From contig NZ_JAOQJL010000019.1 in assembly GCF_025566965.1 (NCBI RefSeq), positions 11,589 through 75,588 of the forward strand: a stretch of 64,000 bases of DNA, given 5' to 3'. Position 1 is the first letter of the stretch, and each line of letters opens with the position of its first letter. Both the position numbers and the translations under genes were made by a program. This stretch comes from Blautia_A ammoniilytica. Lineage in GTDB: Bacteria > Bacillota > Clostridia > Lachnospirales > Lachnospiraceae. The notes under the pieces are model-generated. The model searched no databases. It was not told where the DNA came from and saw only the letters and a program-made list of their open reading frames with translations. This document shows positions 43,996 through 52,570 of this stretch, piece after piece.

Positions 43996-44137
43996 TTTTC
44001 TCTCCTTTTCCTAATTATCCGGCATTTTTGCCGGGAAATCCGTTTGATTGTATCATACTTTCTGCGGATATCCAATACTCAGTTGGCAAAGGAAAGAAGA
44101 GTACTTGTGAATTGCTGATTTTTTCACATTTTTTATC

Positions 44138-44166
44138 TTGTACGAAAGCCTGATTTTTGCTAGAGT
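44138..44166 (+). promoter_or_regulatory. Candidate promoter of the amidohydrolase gene
   Basis: TTGTAC (44138-44143) and TAGAGT (44161-44166) are 17 bp apart, about 70 bp before the ATG. The rest of 43996-44232 shows only a small hairpin CCGGC-ATTTTT-GCCGG near 44026-44040. Confidence 0.5.
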
Positions 44167-44232
44167 GTATAGGAAATGGTCGATTCAGCTGTTGTATTTT
44201 CATACAACCTTTTAAACTTACAGGAGGTTCTC

Positions 44233-45042
44233 ATGATCATAGATTTTCATACCCATATTTTTCCGGATAAGGTGGCTGCTGCCGCCATCCCCAAGCTTGC
44301 TTCTGTTATAAATATCTCTCCCAGCATGGACGGTACCATCCAGGGGCTTCTTGATTCCATGGACAGGGCCAAGGTAGACACAAGCGTGATCCTGCCGGTG
44401 ATCACAGATCCACATCAGTTTGATTCCATCATCCGCTTTGCTTCCAGTATCAATGAAAGCCAGGACAATACCTATCCCAGACTGATCTCTTTTGCAGGAA
44501 TCCACCCGGCTATGGATAATTACAAAGATCTGCTCCACTTGATCGCAGCCCAGGGCTTTTCCGGAATCAAGCTTCATCCTAATTACCAGGACACATGCTT
44601 TGACGATATCCGGTATCTGCGGATCGTCTATACGGCTTCCGAACTTGGTCTGATCGTGCAGGTGCATACAGGAGAGGATCCCTATACTCCCGGAGAACAG
44701 TTCTGCTCCCCGGATATGGTCCTACATGTAATAGAAGAAACAGCCCCGCCAAAGCTGGTGCTAGCCCATATGGGAAGCAACGAACACTATGACGAGGCTG
44801 AAGCCAAGCTGTGCGGTCAGAATGTATATTTTGATACCGCCTATTCTATTCAGCATATGTCCGAGGAGCAGCTGGTACGCATGATTCATCTTCATGGCGC
44901 AGACAAAGTACTGTTCGGCAGCGATGCCCCCTGGACAGACCAGAGGGCAGATATTGAACGCTTTATGTCTTTTACAGGACTGTCCCTTACTGAAAAAAAA
45001 CAGATCCTTCATGGGAATGCACAGCTTCTTCTGGGCATTTAA
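44233..45042 (+). CDS. Amidohydrolase-family metal-dependent hydrolase
   Basis: A 269-residue TIM-barrel enzyme of the amidohydrolase_2 type. Metal-binding motifs are DFHTHIF at the start (HxH), HPNY and VHTGED in the centre, LAHMGS (conserved His) and GSDAPW near the end (catalytic Asp). Such proteins hydrolyse or decarboxylate small cyclic or carboxylic substrates; no specific activity can be assigned. ATG at 44233 has AGGAGG six bases upstream, a strong site; an in-frame start at 44176 lacks one. No co-directional partner follows; the next locus is a decayed gene on the other strand. Confidence 0.88.
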   Translation: MIIDFHTHIFPDKVAAAAIPKLASVINISPSMDGTIQGLLDSMDRAKVDTSVILPVITDPHQFDSIIRFASSINESQDNTYPRLISFAGIHPAMDNYKDLLHLIAAQGFSGIKLHPNYQDTCFDDIRYLRIVYTASELGLIVQVHTGEDPYTPGEQFCSPDMVLHVIEETAPPKLVLAHMGSNEHYDEAEAKLCGQNVYFDTAYSIQHMSEEQLVRMIHLHGADKVLFGSDAPWTDQRADIERFMSFTGLSLTEKKQILHGNAQLLLGI

Positions 45043-45055
45043 CCGGATTTGCAGG

Positions 45056-45640
45056 GATCAGAGAGGAATATCACCATGTTTCTTTCTCATCCCTATTCTG
45101 TTTGCATGACTGCTGGTACGAAGCCAGTCGGACAATGCTTTTCTTGTCTCTTCCGGATAAATTACATGGTCAATATACCCCTGATATTCCCTTTGGGCAC
45201 GCTTGCCTCTGCAAAAGCATATAAAAGCTTTGCGCCATGACGGATGATCCCTTTCAGGCATTCTGCCTCTGAATCATATTCAAAATCCGCATTTCCATTC
45301 ACATGGCTGTGGATCTGGCTGCCTCCCAACTCCTCCATGGTTACGTTTTCCCCGATCACTTCCTTGATCACCTTGGGATCTGTAATATACATCTGACTGA
45401 TATTTTTAACCGTGAAAATAAAATCCATAATGGCAGGGGAATAAGCCGCCCCTCCTGCACATGGGCCAAGCACCGCACAGATCTGGCGACTGTTGGCAGC
45501 CCTCTGAGATCCCAGCTTATAGGCAGCTACATAGGTTACATATTTATCATCGATTTTTTCTACAACACCAAAGCAGAAGCCTTTTGCATTCTGATATTCT
45601 AGGAAGGATCTTCCAGCACTCTTTAAAAAATACAAAAGAT
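45056..45640 (-). pseudogene. Decayed carboxyltransferase gene (MmdA/PccB/glutaconyl-CoA decarboxylase alpha type)
   Basis: Two fragments in different minus-strand frames match one carboxyltransferase. From about 45620 to 45200 the frame reads FLEYQNAKGFCFGVVE, then ICAVLGPCAGGAAYSPAIMDF and VTMEELGGSQIHSHVNGNAD, ending near YAFAEASVPK. From about 45200 to 45058 a different frame reads YQGYIDHVIYPEETRKAL and closes with MRKKHGDIPL, the usual C-terminus. The N-terminal third is missing, and the segment that normally joins VPK to the C-terminus (including the GGAY motif) is deleted. Such subunits work in sodium-pumping methylmalonyl-CoA decarboxylase or propionyl-CoA carboxylase, here lost. Confidence 0.85.
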
Positions 45641-45763
45641 TTTTTCAAAAAAATCATTATCAGCAAAACCTCAATGAAGCCTTGGACAGATGAAGACGGA
45701 ATTCTACATCTCGGACTTTATGAGTTTTTGTTAAATGAAAATTCACTGTAGTTATAGTTAAGA

Positions 45764-45816
45764 AAACCGCCCAGGCTGATCCAAACTCTATCTGTTGGAA
45801 GCAGCCGAGGCGGTTT
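45764..45816 (-). terminator. Terminator downstream of the surface-protein gene
   Basis: AAACCGCC...GGCTG pairs with CAGCC...GGCGGTTT. On the minus strand the stem is followed by TCTTAACT. A near relative of this stem-loop (ACCGCCCA...TGGACGGT) lies at 51979-52033, so the two flank the surface-protein locus. Confidence 0.7.
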
Positions 45817-45830
45817 CTCTTTCTTTCATA

Positions 45831-45860
45831 CATAGTTGCGGGCTTTTGCCCCCAACTATG
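45831..45860 (-). terminator. Second hairpin downstream of the surface-protein gene
   Basis: CATAGTTG and CAACTATG enclose a GGG/CCC stem with a short loop. It lies 16 bp past the stop codon and precedes the larger terminator, giving a tandem arrangement. Confidence 0.55.
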
Positions 45861-45876
45861 ATATCTGCGGGTTGTT

Positions 45877-48800
45877 TTACATTTCTTTCTGTTTTCTAAC
45901 AATTCTCATAGCAGTGAGCAGGATCGCACCCATAGCCAATAATAATAATGTCTGCCACAAAGCGGCATCGCTGGCATCCCCTGTCTTGGGAGAATTGGTG
46001 CTGTAACCTGAGCCGCCGGAGCTGCCATTTCCTGAACCACCGTTTCCACTGCCGCCGGATGGTCCTTCGGTCACAGTTACTGTAACTGTAGGCTCCGGAG
46101 TGTCAGAGGGCTCTGCCTTTTTGGTAGGTGTAGGTGTCTTGGATACAGTCACAGATGGTACTGGTGTAGCAGATACTTCCGGTGCAGGTGTGGTTGTAAC
46201 CTGCGGGGTTGGTGTATTCGTCGGTGTAATTGTTGGCTCTGCCGGTGTTGGGGTTGGCTCCTGATACCGGTTGGTCACTGTCACATCACAGTCTGTAGGA
46301 AGAAGCTCCGTCACATTTCCTTCACCGCTCTTGCCATTTGTGGAAGCCCATCCTGCGATCCAGTTCCCCTGCTTTGTTTCGGTTACACGGTAAGCGGTAC
46401 ACTCCTGCTGAGTGCTGAACTGAACAGTCTCCCCAGCCTTTAACTGGAACTGATACTTTCCTGTACCGTTTTCTACAGGGGTACGCTTTCCATCTGTCAG
46501 CTGATACAGATTGCCGGTGTAGGCATTTCCCTGTCCATCCAGAAGCTCCATTTCAAAATCAAAGCTTTCCTGGGTATCTTTTCCTTCTACTGCCTTTGTC
46601 ACTGCAAAATTCTTAAATACAGGAAGATTAAACTTAATGGAGCAGTCAGAAAGGGTTCCTCCTCTTTCCAGGTAGAAAAAGCTGAAGATATGCTTTGTTC
46701 CTGCTGCCCATGCAGAATCATCCCACTTGCCGATGGCTTCCGGATAGTCTGCAAAAACAGAGGATAGTGCCTGGGTCCTGGTGTCCCCGGTAACACTGCT
46801 GGTCACAGTAAAGGTTCCCTTTGTAAAGTTAATGCTTCCGGATACCGCTTCATGGATACCGCCCATGTCAAGCACCAGCTGTCCGTCCACAAACAGCCAG
46901 GCATCATCATCACCGCTGAAAGAAAAGACCATATCCTTCCGTGCGGAAACATTTCCCTGATCATCCGTAATAGCTACCGTGCCATCTTCCGGAATGATAA
47001 AGTCCTTTTCCATGCTCATCCCGAAATGGTAATCTACGGTTTTCAGCTGATCCAGCAGATAAATACCCTTGGTATTTTTTTCACTGGTTCCCCATACTCC
47101 TTCGTCCTCAAAGCTGTTGAATGGGAAAAAGCCTGCCCCTTTCTCATCCCAGCCCTCAATACCGATGGCCTTATCATACTGATAGATCTTGTTTGCTCCC
47201 GGATCATAACCGGCATGGTTGAGGCTGCTCTGGTAGCTGTACTCATTAGCTGAAGGATCATATACAAAATCAAAGCCAACATTCTGGTATACACTTTTTG
47301 TACCGCCGTTTACAGCAGCCACAGAGGTATCAAACAGTGAAAACGGTGTTGTGTAATTAAATACAGGCAGCCCGTCCTCTCCAAGCCGATTCTTCAGGAT
47401 TCCTGTAAATATATTATTGTACCAGGTATTTACTGCTGTGTTTTTAACATTCTTCGGATCATACCGGAATCTGTACTGTGCAGTCTGCGCCCCAAGTACA
47501 AAATGCGCCCACTCACCAAAATCATAGTCAAAAAGCGTAACCGGCAGGGACCGTACATTGGTCAGCCTGCTTACTGTCTCACTGCCTCCTGCATCCACAT
47601 TTTTCGGGGAGGTAGCGATCACCAGCTGTTCTGCCTTTGGATTTTCTGTTGGGAAATGGGAAAGTGTTCCGGTAAATTCATGCCTGCTGGGATGCTGTAC
47701 ATCCGAAGGAATCTGACAGGATCCATGCACCACATCATACTCTCTGGTATTGCTCAGCCAGATCCTGTAAGAGAAGGTATACAGGTCATATTGCGGCATA
47801 ATAACGATAGCCTCGTTATCCTTCAGGTGGGCATGTACCCCATAGCCATAGCTTGAAGTAATAGAAAGCCACCCTTCAGGATTATAGATGTTTATGTCAC
47901 GAATGTTGATCCAGTCATTGGTATCATTCATCTTTTCTGCCTTATGCCAGTTTCCCTCTTCATCCTGCCTGTACAGCCAGGCAAAAAAATACATCTTTTC
48001 AACTCCATCTGCTGCCATATCCAGCCGAACATTAAATTCAGCAAGCTCTGAAGCGCTTCCACCAATATTTTTATTCTGTATTACAAGACCATTCTTTGGA
48101 AGACCATTGTCCGGAAGCGTCTGCAAAGATGAATGTATGTATTCTATTTCTAATTCCTGTAATACAATTACCCTGTCCTTTTCCGAATCATAACTAACCT
48201 CTCCGGTCACTCCATAGGACATATTTGTAGTATCAATAATTTCAGGAGCCGTCTTCTCCCAGTCTGTTGTTTTCCACCGATTTGTTTTCTTCAGGTAAAC
48301 AAAGGTTGGTATGATCGAATAAGAATATCTCGCTTTTCCAGTCTGAGGATAGATCACATTTCCGTTCTTGTCTGTGGCTTCATAAGTTCCACCTCTATCC
48401 CCGGTACTATTGGGATACCAATCAAAAGAAGTTGAACCACTTTTATCTCCAGCTTCCTTACTAACCTTAGCTGTAGGGATGATTGGTCTTAAAATCTCCA
48501 CGTATTCTCCGGCCTCATGAGACACAAACTTTTTCTCCTTGGACAATCGATATATCCGTACTTTTGTTTCTCCCTGGCTGTCCTGTGCAAGCTCATACCT
48601 GCCTTCCGTATTTTGCTGATATTTTTCAAATACATACCAACTATATTTTTCTCCCGTATTCAAAATCGGTTCTATACATGCACTCGCCCTTTCCCTTGCA
48701 ACACTAGGCAGAAAAACAAGCCCATAATTTGGCAGACCGTTTTCCAAACGCCCACAGCCCTGTATCTTTTCACCAGCACTTACTGATAAAACTGCTTCCT

Positions 48801-50343
48801 GTAAATACTTTCCATCATCACATACCGATTCTTTTCCATAAAAAACTTCTGCCTCGTTTTCAATTTCTGTTCCATTCTCACCGGTAACAGATAAAATGTC
48901 TCCGGTTCCATCCAGAGAAAGACTGTAATCAAAATTAAAATATCGAAGCTTCTGTGTGCTGCCAAATAAAGCTTCTGGGAGGACTTTGTTATTACCTGGG
49001 ACATTTGATTTTAATGTGCTTTTGTATTTTCCATCATAACTCCGCTCGCTGATCAAGCCGGTGTATTCCGGTGAATATGGAATGACACACAAAATATCTC
49101 CTGTCTGTAAATCCATTCCTGTAAGATCGAAGCTTCCTCCATTTTCCGCATCTACTGAGGCGATTTTTGAATCTACCACCTCATAAACCCCATTTACTGT
49201 ATTTCGAAATAGGACTGCCGTCATTTTGGTTCCGCCCTTACCGGTGATTTCATAGGTCCAGTAACGTGATTGTTCTGATTTTCGATATTCATCACCTGTT
49301 GCATATCCCATGCCTGCTTCGCCGTTTTGATAGGCTTGCGGCACAGTAATATTGATTTTCAATTGTCCTGATAAGCCGTTTCCTGTAAGCTCTCCAACTT
49401 TCATCCGAAAACCGATATTTGGCAAACCATTTGCTTTCAGTCCATAAAGCATGCCCCCTGTCTGAACCTGAGTTGAAATTTCCAGATCAGCTCCTACTGT
49501 CCCTGTATGTTCTGCTGCCCCGTTTCCACATGTAAGCCAGGCTCCCTTTACCATACCATCTACCAGAGTGGGGCTACTCTGTCCATCCAGGGCTTTCACG
49601 CCTGTGATCAACCATTCCTGTGTGCTGTTCAGAAAAACCTGATACTGGAAACAATAATTACGGCTTTGTGAATTTTCATAATTTTTCGCATCACTTGCTC
49701 CTGATGTATAGTAATAAGAATACTGATCTCCCTCGCACCTTAATGGTACGATTGCTGCCACTTCATCAGGCTTGGGATTAACATAAAAACAATGATAATA
49801 ATCGGACGTATCCTCATAGTTTTCAATATTCTGGATGTAATTCCAACCTCTATTTTCTCTATCTTCGTCGCTTACTTCATATTTTCCTGTATTCTGATTC
49901 CATTTGTAATAAAGGCACGCAGCCCACAGCCCTGGAGTTTGGTAATTTTCAGGCTGGGAATTATGCAGCTTTTCCCAACAGGGGTTTACTCTTACAAAAT
50001 ATCCTGGATATCTGGTTTCATCAGCATAACCTGTTACTGCTTTCGTCTGTGCATTACCGTGGATCAGAAGTGCATAATTAGGCAGACCGTTTTCTTTGAA
50101 AGATGGCACTGCTGCCTCTTTTGACGTTACGTTAAGCTGCGGATTTGTCATATCGGTTACATCCGAAGATACCTCGGTGCTCCAGTATTGTCCCTTTTGT
50201 GTCCATTCTCCTTGCACAGCTTCCACGGATTCTGTGGTAATATCCTGACTTTGTTCGCCATAATGGTTAAATTCCACCAACAGCCGATAATGATATATTT
50301 CTGAAACAGTTGGATAAAGAACCAGGCATTCTCCAGGAGACAA
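45877..50343 (-). CDS. Main part of a giant surface protein with fibro-slime domain and sortase-type anchor, separated from its N-terminus by one TAG
   Basis: A 1488-residue frame that is in phase with the secreted N-terminal part at 50377-51714 and is separated from it only by a TAG codon. It contains four modules marked NGLPN/NGLPK followed by a hydrophobic strand, then a fibro-slime-type domain (FDFVYDPSANEYSY ... FSFSGDDDAWLFVDGQLVLDMGG), a Cna-B-like prealbumin-type segment (FAVTKAVEGKDTQESFDFEM), a Thr/Pro-rich linker, a Gly/Ser-rich stretch and the wall-anchor NSPKTGD with a helix and KQKEM tail. The anchor reads SPKTG, not LPxTG. By itself the frame has only weak internal starts (TTG at 50343, no ribosome binding site), so it is expressed only by stop-codon readthrough or not at all. 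A role in adhesion is inferred from layout. Confidence 0.8.
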   Translation of the reverse strand: MSPGECLVLYPTVSEIYHYRLLVEFNHYGEQSQDITTESVEAVQGEWTQKGQYWSTEVSSDVTDMTNPQLNVTSKEAAVPSFKENGLPNYALLIHGNAQTKAVTGYADETRYPGYFVRVNPCWEKLHNSQPENYQTPGLWAACLYYKWNQNTGKYEVSDEDRENRGWNYIQNIENYEDTSDYYHCFYVNPKPDEVAAIVPLRCEGDQYSYYYTSGASDAKNYENSQSRNYCFQYQVFLNSTQEWLITGVKALDGQSSPTLVDGMVKGAWLTCGNGAAEHTGTVGADLEISTQVQTGGMLYGLKANGLPNIGFRMKVGELTGNGLSGQLKINITVPQAYQNGEAGMGYATGDEYRKSEQSRYWTYEITGKGGTKMTAVLFRNTVNGVYEVVDSKIASVDAENGGSFDLTGMDLQTGDILCVIPYSPEYTGLISERSYDGKYKSTLKSNVPGNNKVLPEALFGSTQKLRYFNFDYSLSLDGTGDILSVTGENGTEIENEAEVFYGKESVCDDGKYLQEAVLSVSAGEKIQGCGRLENGLPNYGLVFLPSVARERASACIEPILNTGEKYSWYVFEKYQQNTEGRYELAQDSQGETKVRIYRLSKEKKFVSHEAGEYVEILRPIIPTAKVSKEAGDKSGSTSFDWYPNSTGDRGGTYEATDKNGNVIYPQTGKARYSYSIIPTFVYLKKTNRWKTTDWEKTAPEIIDTTNMSYGVTGEVSYDSEKDRVIVLQELEIEYIHSSLQTLPDNGLPKNGLVIQNKNIGGSASELAEFNVRLDMAADGVEKMYFFAWLYRQDEEGNWHKAEKMNDTNDWINIRDINIYNPEGWLSITSSYGYGVHAHLKDNEAIVIMPQYDLYTFSYRIWLSNTREYDVVHGSCQIPSDVQHPSRHEFTGTLSHFPTENPKAEQLVIATSPKNVDAGGSETVSRLTNVRSLPVTLFDYDFGEWAHFVLGAQTAQYRFRYDPKNVKNTAVNTWYNNIFTGILKNRLGEDGLPVFNYTTPFSLFDTSVAAVNGGTKSVYQNVGFDFVYDPSANEYSYQSSLNHAGYDPGANKIYQYDKAIGIEGWDEKGAGFFPFNSFEDEGVWGTSEKNTKGIYLLDQLKTVDYHFGMSMEKDFIIPEDGTVAITDDQGNVSARKDMVFSFSGDDDAWLFVDGQLVLDMGGIHEAVSGSINFTKGTFTVTSSVTGDTRTQALSSVFADYPEAIGKWDDSAWAAGTKHIFSFFYLERGGTLSDCSIKFNLPVFKNFAVTKAVEGKDTQESFDFEMELLDGQGNAYTGNLYQLTDGKRTPVENGTGKYQFQLKAGETVQFSTQQECTAYRVTETKQGNWIAGWASTNGKSGEGNVTELLPTDCDVTVTNRYQEPTPTPAEPTITPTNTPTPQVTTTPAPEVSATPVPSVTVSKTPTPTKKAEPSDTPEPTVTVTVTEGPSGGSGNGGSGNGSSGGSGYSTNSPKTGDASDAALWQTLLLLAMGAILLTAMRIVRKQKEM

Positions 50344-50376
50344 ATATTTTCTTGTTTCCGATCTGTATAATCGATA

Positions 50377-51714
50377 CTATTTTTGTCCGTTATCTGTATT
50401 TTTCCATTTCCCGTCTTCATTCTGTGAGTATTTTTCAGCACCAATCTCAAATCCATAATTGTCTGATTCGCATTCTTTAACACTGTCTGAGGAATTATTA
50501 TGATAGATGTATTTATTCTTTCCTGTCAGATGTCCTGTCACCGACACAACTGTCCCTATCTCTCCTGCATTACGGATGACCACAGCTCCCTTAGGCAATC
50601 CGTTCTCCTGGTATTCAAGAACCTGCTTAGAAACAGTATTCCGTATTCTGATGACAGATCGTGGATTTTCTGTTGTCAGCTGCTCTGTAGGGTACTCCCT
50701 ATCTCCTTCATAAGTGATCCACTGTCCTGTATCCGGCAGACTGCCCCCTTTTCCTCCTGCATCGGAAACCTGTTTTATTTCACATGTCTTGATTTGTTCG
50801 CCTTGTAATTTGAAGGTTGCTTTCCCGGCCCATGAGAAACTGTTCTGTGCCAGTATACTGTCAGTAAGATAATTATCTCTTCTATTATAACTATCCCAAC
50901 AACTATACTGTGGCAAGACAACCATTCTTATGGAACTATACCTTCCCACATAGCTTTTTGCTTCACTTATCACATTGATAGAAGAAGCACTATTCACTGT
51001 GATGTATTCATACCGGTTATCGATTTTCCCATATAGAAAACAATACCAATAGCCATAATAGCGTCCCTTATACCATATGCTGTCCACTTTACCATCATTG
51101 TGAGAAAAGTTAATCTTACTGTAAGCTTCCAGTGATGAACCATCCAATGTAAAATCCACAATCATTCCACAGGCTGGATTTGCCGGATCCTTAATAATCT
51201 GACTTTTCTCCGTTACAGGCTGCAGATCCTCGCCCTCCAACAGGTCTGTTTCTGCATTTTCTTCTTCCACATCCTCAATTTCCATGTCTTCTGAAGCAGA
51301 AGCATCAGCTTCATCCACATTCAGATTCTGGGATTCTGTCACATCCTGAAACTGCGGTTCATCACCTTCCGGAGTTTCTGCCTGGTTCTCATTATTACCG
51401 TCCCCTTCGTCTGTAGATTCGCCTGTAGATTCTTCCGGCAGAACTACTTCCTCCGGTTCATCTTTGCTTTGTTCCTCTGTTAATGCTGCCGGTTCATCTT
51501 CGCTTTGTTTCTCCGTTAACCCTGCTGGTTTATCTTCGCTTTGTTCCTCTGTTAATACTGCCGGATCCGCTGTGTCATCTGTTATCTCCCCACCATCGGA
51601 AAACTCGGCCCCATAGCTTATATTTCCTGCCACTGCACCTTGGAAATTGCCTCCAATTACCATGGAAAAAGCAATGGTCATAGCCAACATCCTGCTTAAT
51701 CCCTTCTTCCTCAT
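50377..51714 (-). CDS. Secreted N-terminal part of the giant surface protein, ended by an in-frame TAG
   Basis: 445 residues. A signal sequence (MRKKGLSRMLAMTIAFSMVIGG...) is followed by an acidic low-complexity region (residues about 45-160) with three 12-residue repeats of the type LTEEQSEDEPA, then a beta-rich domain and one NGLPKGAVVIRN module. The frame stops at TAG (50379-50377) inside a module. The residues just before and after the stop (EKYSQNEDGKW ... YRLYRSETRKYLS) align with an intact copy of the same module further on (EKYQQNTEGRYEL ... IYRLSKEKKFVS), so the stop interrupts a homologous unit. ATG at 51714 follows GGAGGAAAGGTGT. If the stop is real, this part is secreted without an anchor. 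Confidence 0.82.
   Translation of the reverse strand: MRKKGLSRMLAMTIAFSMVIGGNFQGAVAGNISYGAEFSDGGEITDDTADPAVLTEEQSEDKPAGLTEKQSEDEPAALTEEQSKDEPEEVVLPEESTGESTDEGDGNNENQAETPEGDEPQFQDVTESQNLNVDEADASASEDMEIEDVEEENAETDLLEGEDLQPVTEKSQIIKDPANPACGMIVDFTLDGSSLEAYSKINFSHNDGKVDSIWYKGRYYGYWYCFLYGKIDNRYEYITVNSASSINVISEAKSYVGRYSSIRMVVLPQYSCWDSYNRRDNYLTDSILAQNSFSWAGKATFKLQGEQIKTCEIKQVSDAGGKGGSLPDTGQWITYEGDREYPTEQLTTENPRSVIRIRNTVSKQVLEYQENGLPKGAVVIRNAGEIGTVVSVTGHLTGKNKYIYHNNSSDSVKECESDNYGFEIGAEKYSQNEDGKWKNTDNGQK
51456..51563 (-). repeat. Three 36-bp tandem repeats in the surface-protein gene
   Basis: Three head-to-tail units (51456-51491, 51492-51527, 51528-51563) differ by a few bases and encode the 12-residue acidic repeat. 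Copy number could vary between strains by slippage. Confidence 0.75.
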
Positions 51715-51786
51715 ACACCTTTCCTCCTTTATAATGCCTTTCTTTTTTAACTCATTCTCTGTTGCTGTCCCAGATTTTCATTTTAA

Positions 51787-51815
51787 ATTATACGTCTTTA
51801 CTATAATCTGTTCAA
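51787..51815 (-). promoter_or_regulatory. Promoter of the surface-protein gene
   Basis: On the minus strand TTGAAC (51815-51810) and TATAAT (51792-51787) are 17 bp apart, about 75 bp before the ATG. The remaining sequence to 51978 is AT-rich with no other feature seen. Confidence 0.75.
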
Positions 51816-51978
51816 TATCACATTTTTCATTTTTATAATTTTTTATATAAAAAGAGTACACAATCCATGTATCCACAATTCCCGGCTGATTTACCAGGAT
51901 ATCGGATACATGAATGTTAGACTAAAAGTCTGGTGCAGTTATTTGCAGAACGCTGTACCAGGCGAAAATATAATTGAA

Positions 51979-52033
51979 AAACCGCCCAAATGTTTATCTG
52001 AGCCTTAATCACTCAGAGAAACCTGGACGGTTC
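51979..52033 (-). terminator. Terminator downstream of the antitoxin/toxin-remnant locus
   Basis: ACCGCCCA...TGGACGGT outer arms and a CTGAG/CTCAG inner stem are followed on the minus strand by TTTTTC. Confidence 0.75.
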
Positions 52034-52061
52034 TTTTCATATCTACTTATTTACTTAATCC

Positions 52062-52118
52062 TCATAATGTCCCCTGCCGGCAATCATCCCATGCTCTGTC
52101 AGCCCATAACTTTTTCAT
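52062..52118 (-). pseudogene. Truncated YoeB-type toxin gene
   Basis: Overlapping the antitoxin stop codon (ATGA at 52118-52115), a frame begins MKKLWADRAWDD, the characteristic YoeB N-terminus, and then diverges to CRQGTL and stops after 18 codons. A full YoeB has about 85 residues, so the RNase domain is missing. The terminator at 51979-52033 directly follows, suggesting that a deletion joined the start of the toxin gene to downstream sequence. Confidence 0.75.
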
Positions 52119-52366
52119 TCATCTACCTCAAGCAGTTCATGTTCCTTCCCCATGCCTGCAGATAATTGTGCAATTCCTCTATCAATCATAGCAAGATATT
52201 CTGCATTACGAGCAGCTTTTTCAAGCTGATTGTATCTTTCAAGGCTCATGATCACAACATTCTTTTCACCTTTACGTGTAACAATAACAGTCTCGTGATT
52301 ATCTGTTGCTTGATCGCAATAATCTTTTAAATGATTTCGGATTGTAGAATAATTCACAGCTAACAT
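52115..52366 (-). CDS. yefM: YefM/Phd-family antitoxin
   Basis: An 83-residue antitoxin. The DNA-binding N-terminal half shows the family pattern (NYSTIRNHLKDYCDQATDNHETVIVTRKGEKNVVIMSLERYNQLE); the C-terminal half that would wrap the toxin is complete (ELLEVDE). In intact modules it neutralises YoeB and represses its own promoter. Here the toxin is a short remnant, so the antitoxin is an orphan that may still repress its promoter or protect against related toxins. ATG at 52366. Five 12-bp repeats upstream probably are its operator. Confidence 0.88.
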   Translation of the reverse strand: MLAVNYSTIRNHLKDYCDQATDNHETVIVTRKGEKNVVIMSLERYNQLEKAARNAEYLAMIDRGIAQLSAGMGKEHELLEVDE

Positions 52367-52399
52367 AATCTCACCAGCCTTTCATAATCATATAATTTC

Positions 52400-52459
52400 T
52401 TGTACTATTTATTGCACTATTTATTGTGTTATTTATTGTACTATTTCTTGTACAATTAT
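52400..52459 (-). promoter_or_regulatory. Five 12-bp direct repeats upstream of yefM, probable operator
   Basis: Units at 52400, 52412, 52424, 52436 and 52448 follow the pattern TTGTACTATTTA with small changes. The last contains TGTACA (52449-52454), the core hexamer of known YefM-YoeB operators; the others are degenerate versions (TGTACT, TGCACT, TGTGTT). The array ends 34 bp before the ATG. Confidence 0.65.
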
Positions 52460-52570
52460 TATACCCTATTATTCTATGGCGGTCAATTCAATTATTCTAC
52501 ATTTCTCTCTTTTTTATGATTCCCCTGTCTGAAAATCTGTCATATAAAAGATATTAACACTCACCATGCC

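Noticed and set aside
45660..45902. 80-codon minus-strand frame between the pseudogene and the surface-protein gene
   Set aside because: It runs through two hairpin terminators and shows no family pattern.
50377..50379. TAG decoded as pyrrolysine
   Set aside because: No pyl genes are visible, RF1 is encoded in the window and other genes end in TAG, so reassignment is unlikely; readthrough or mutation are simpler.
52400..52459. CRISPR-like array
   Set aside because: The repeats are 12 bp, directly adjacent and without spacers; no cas genes are present.
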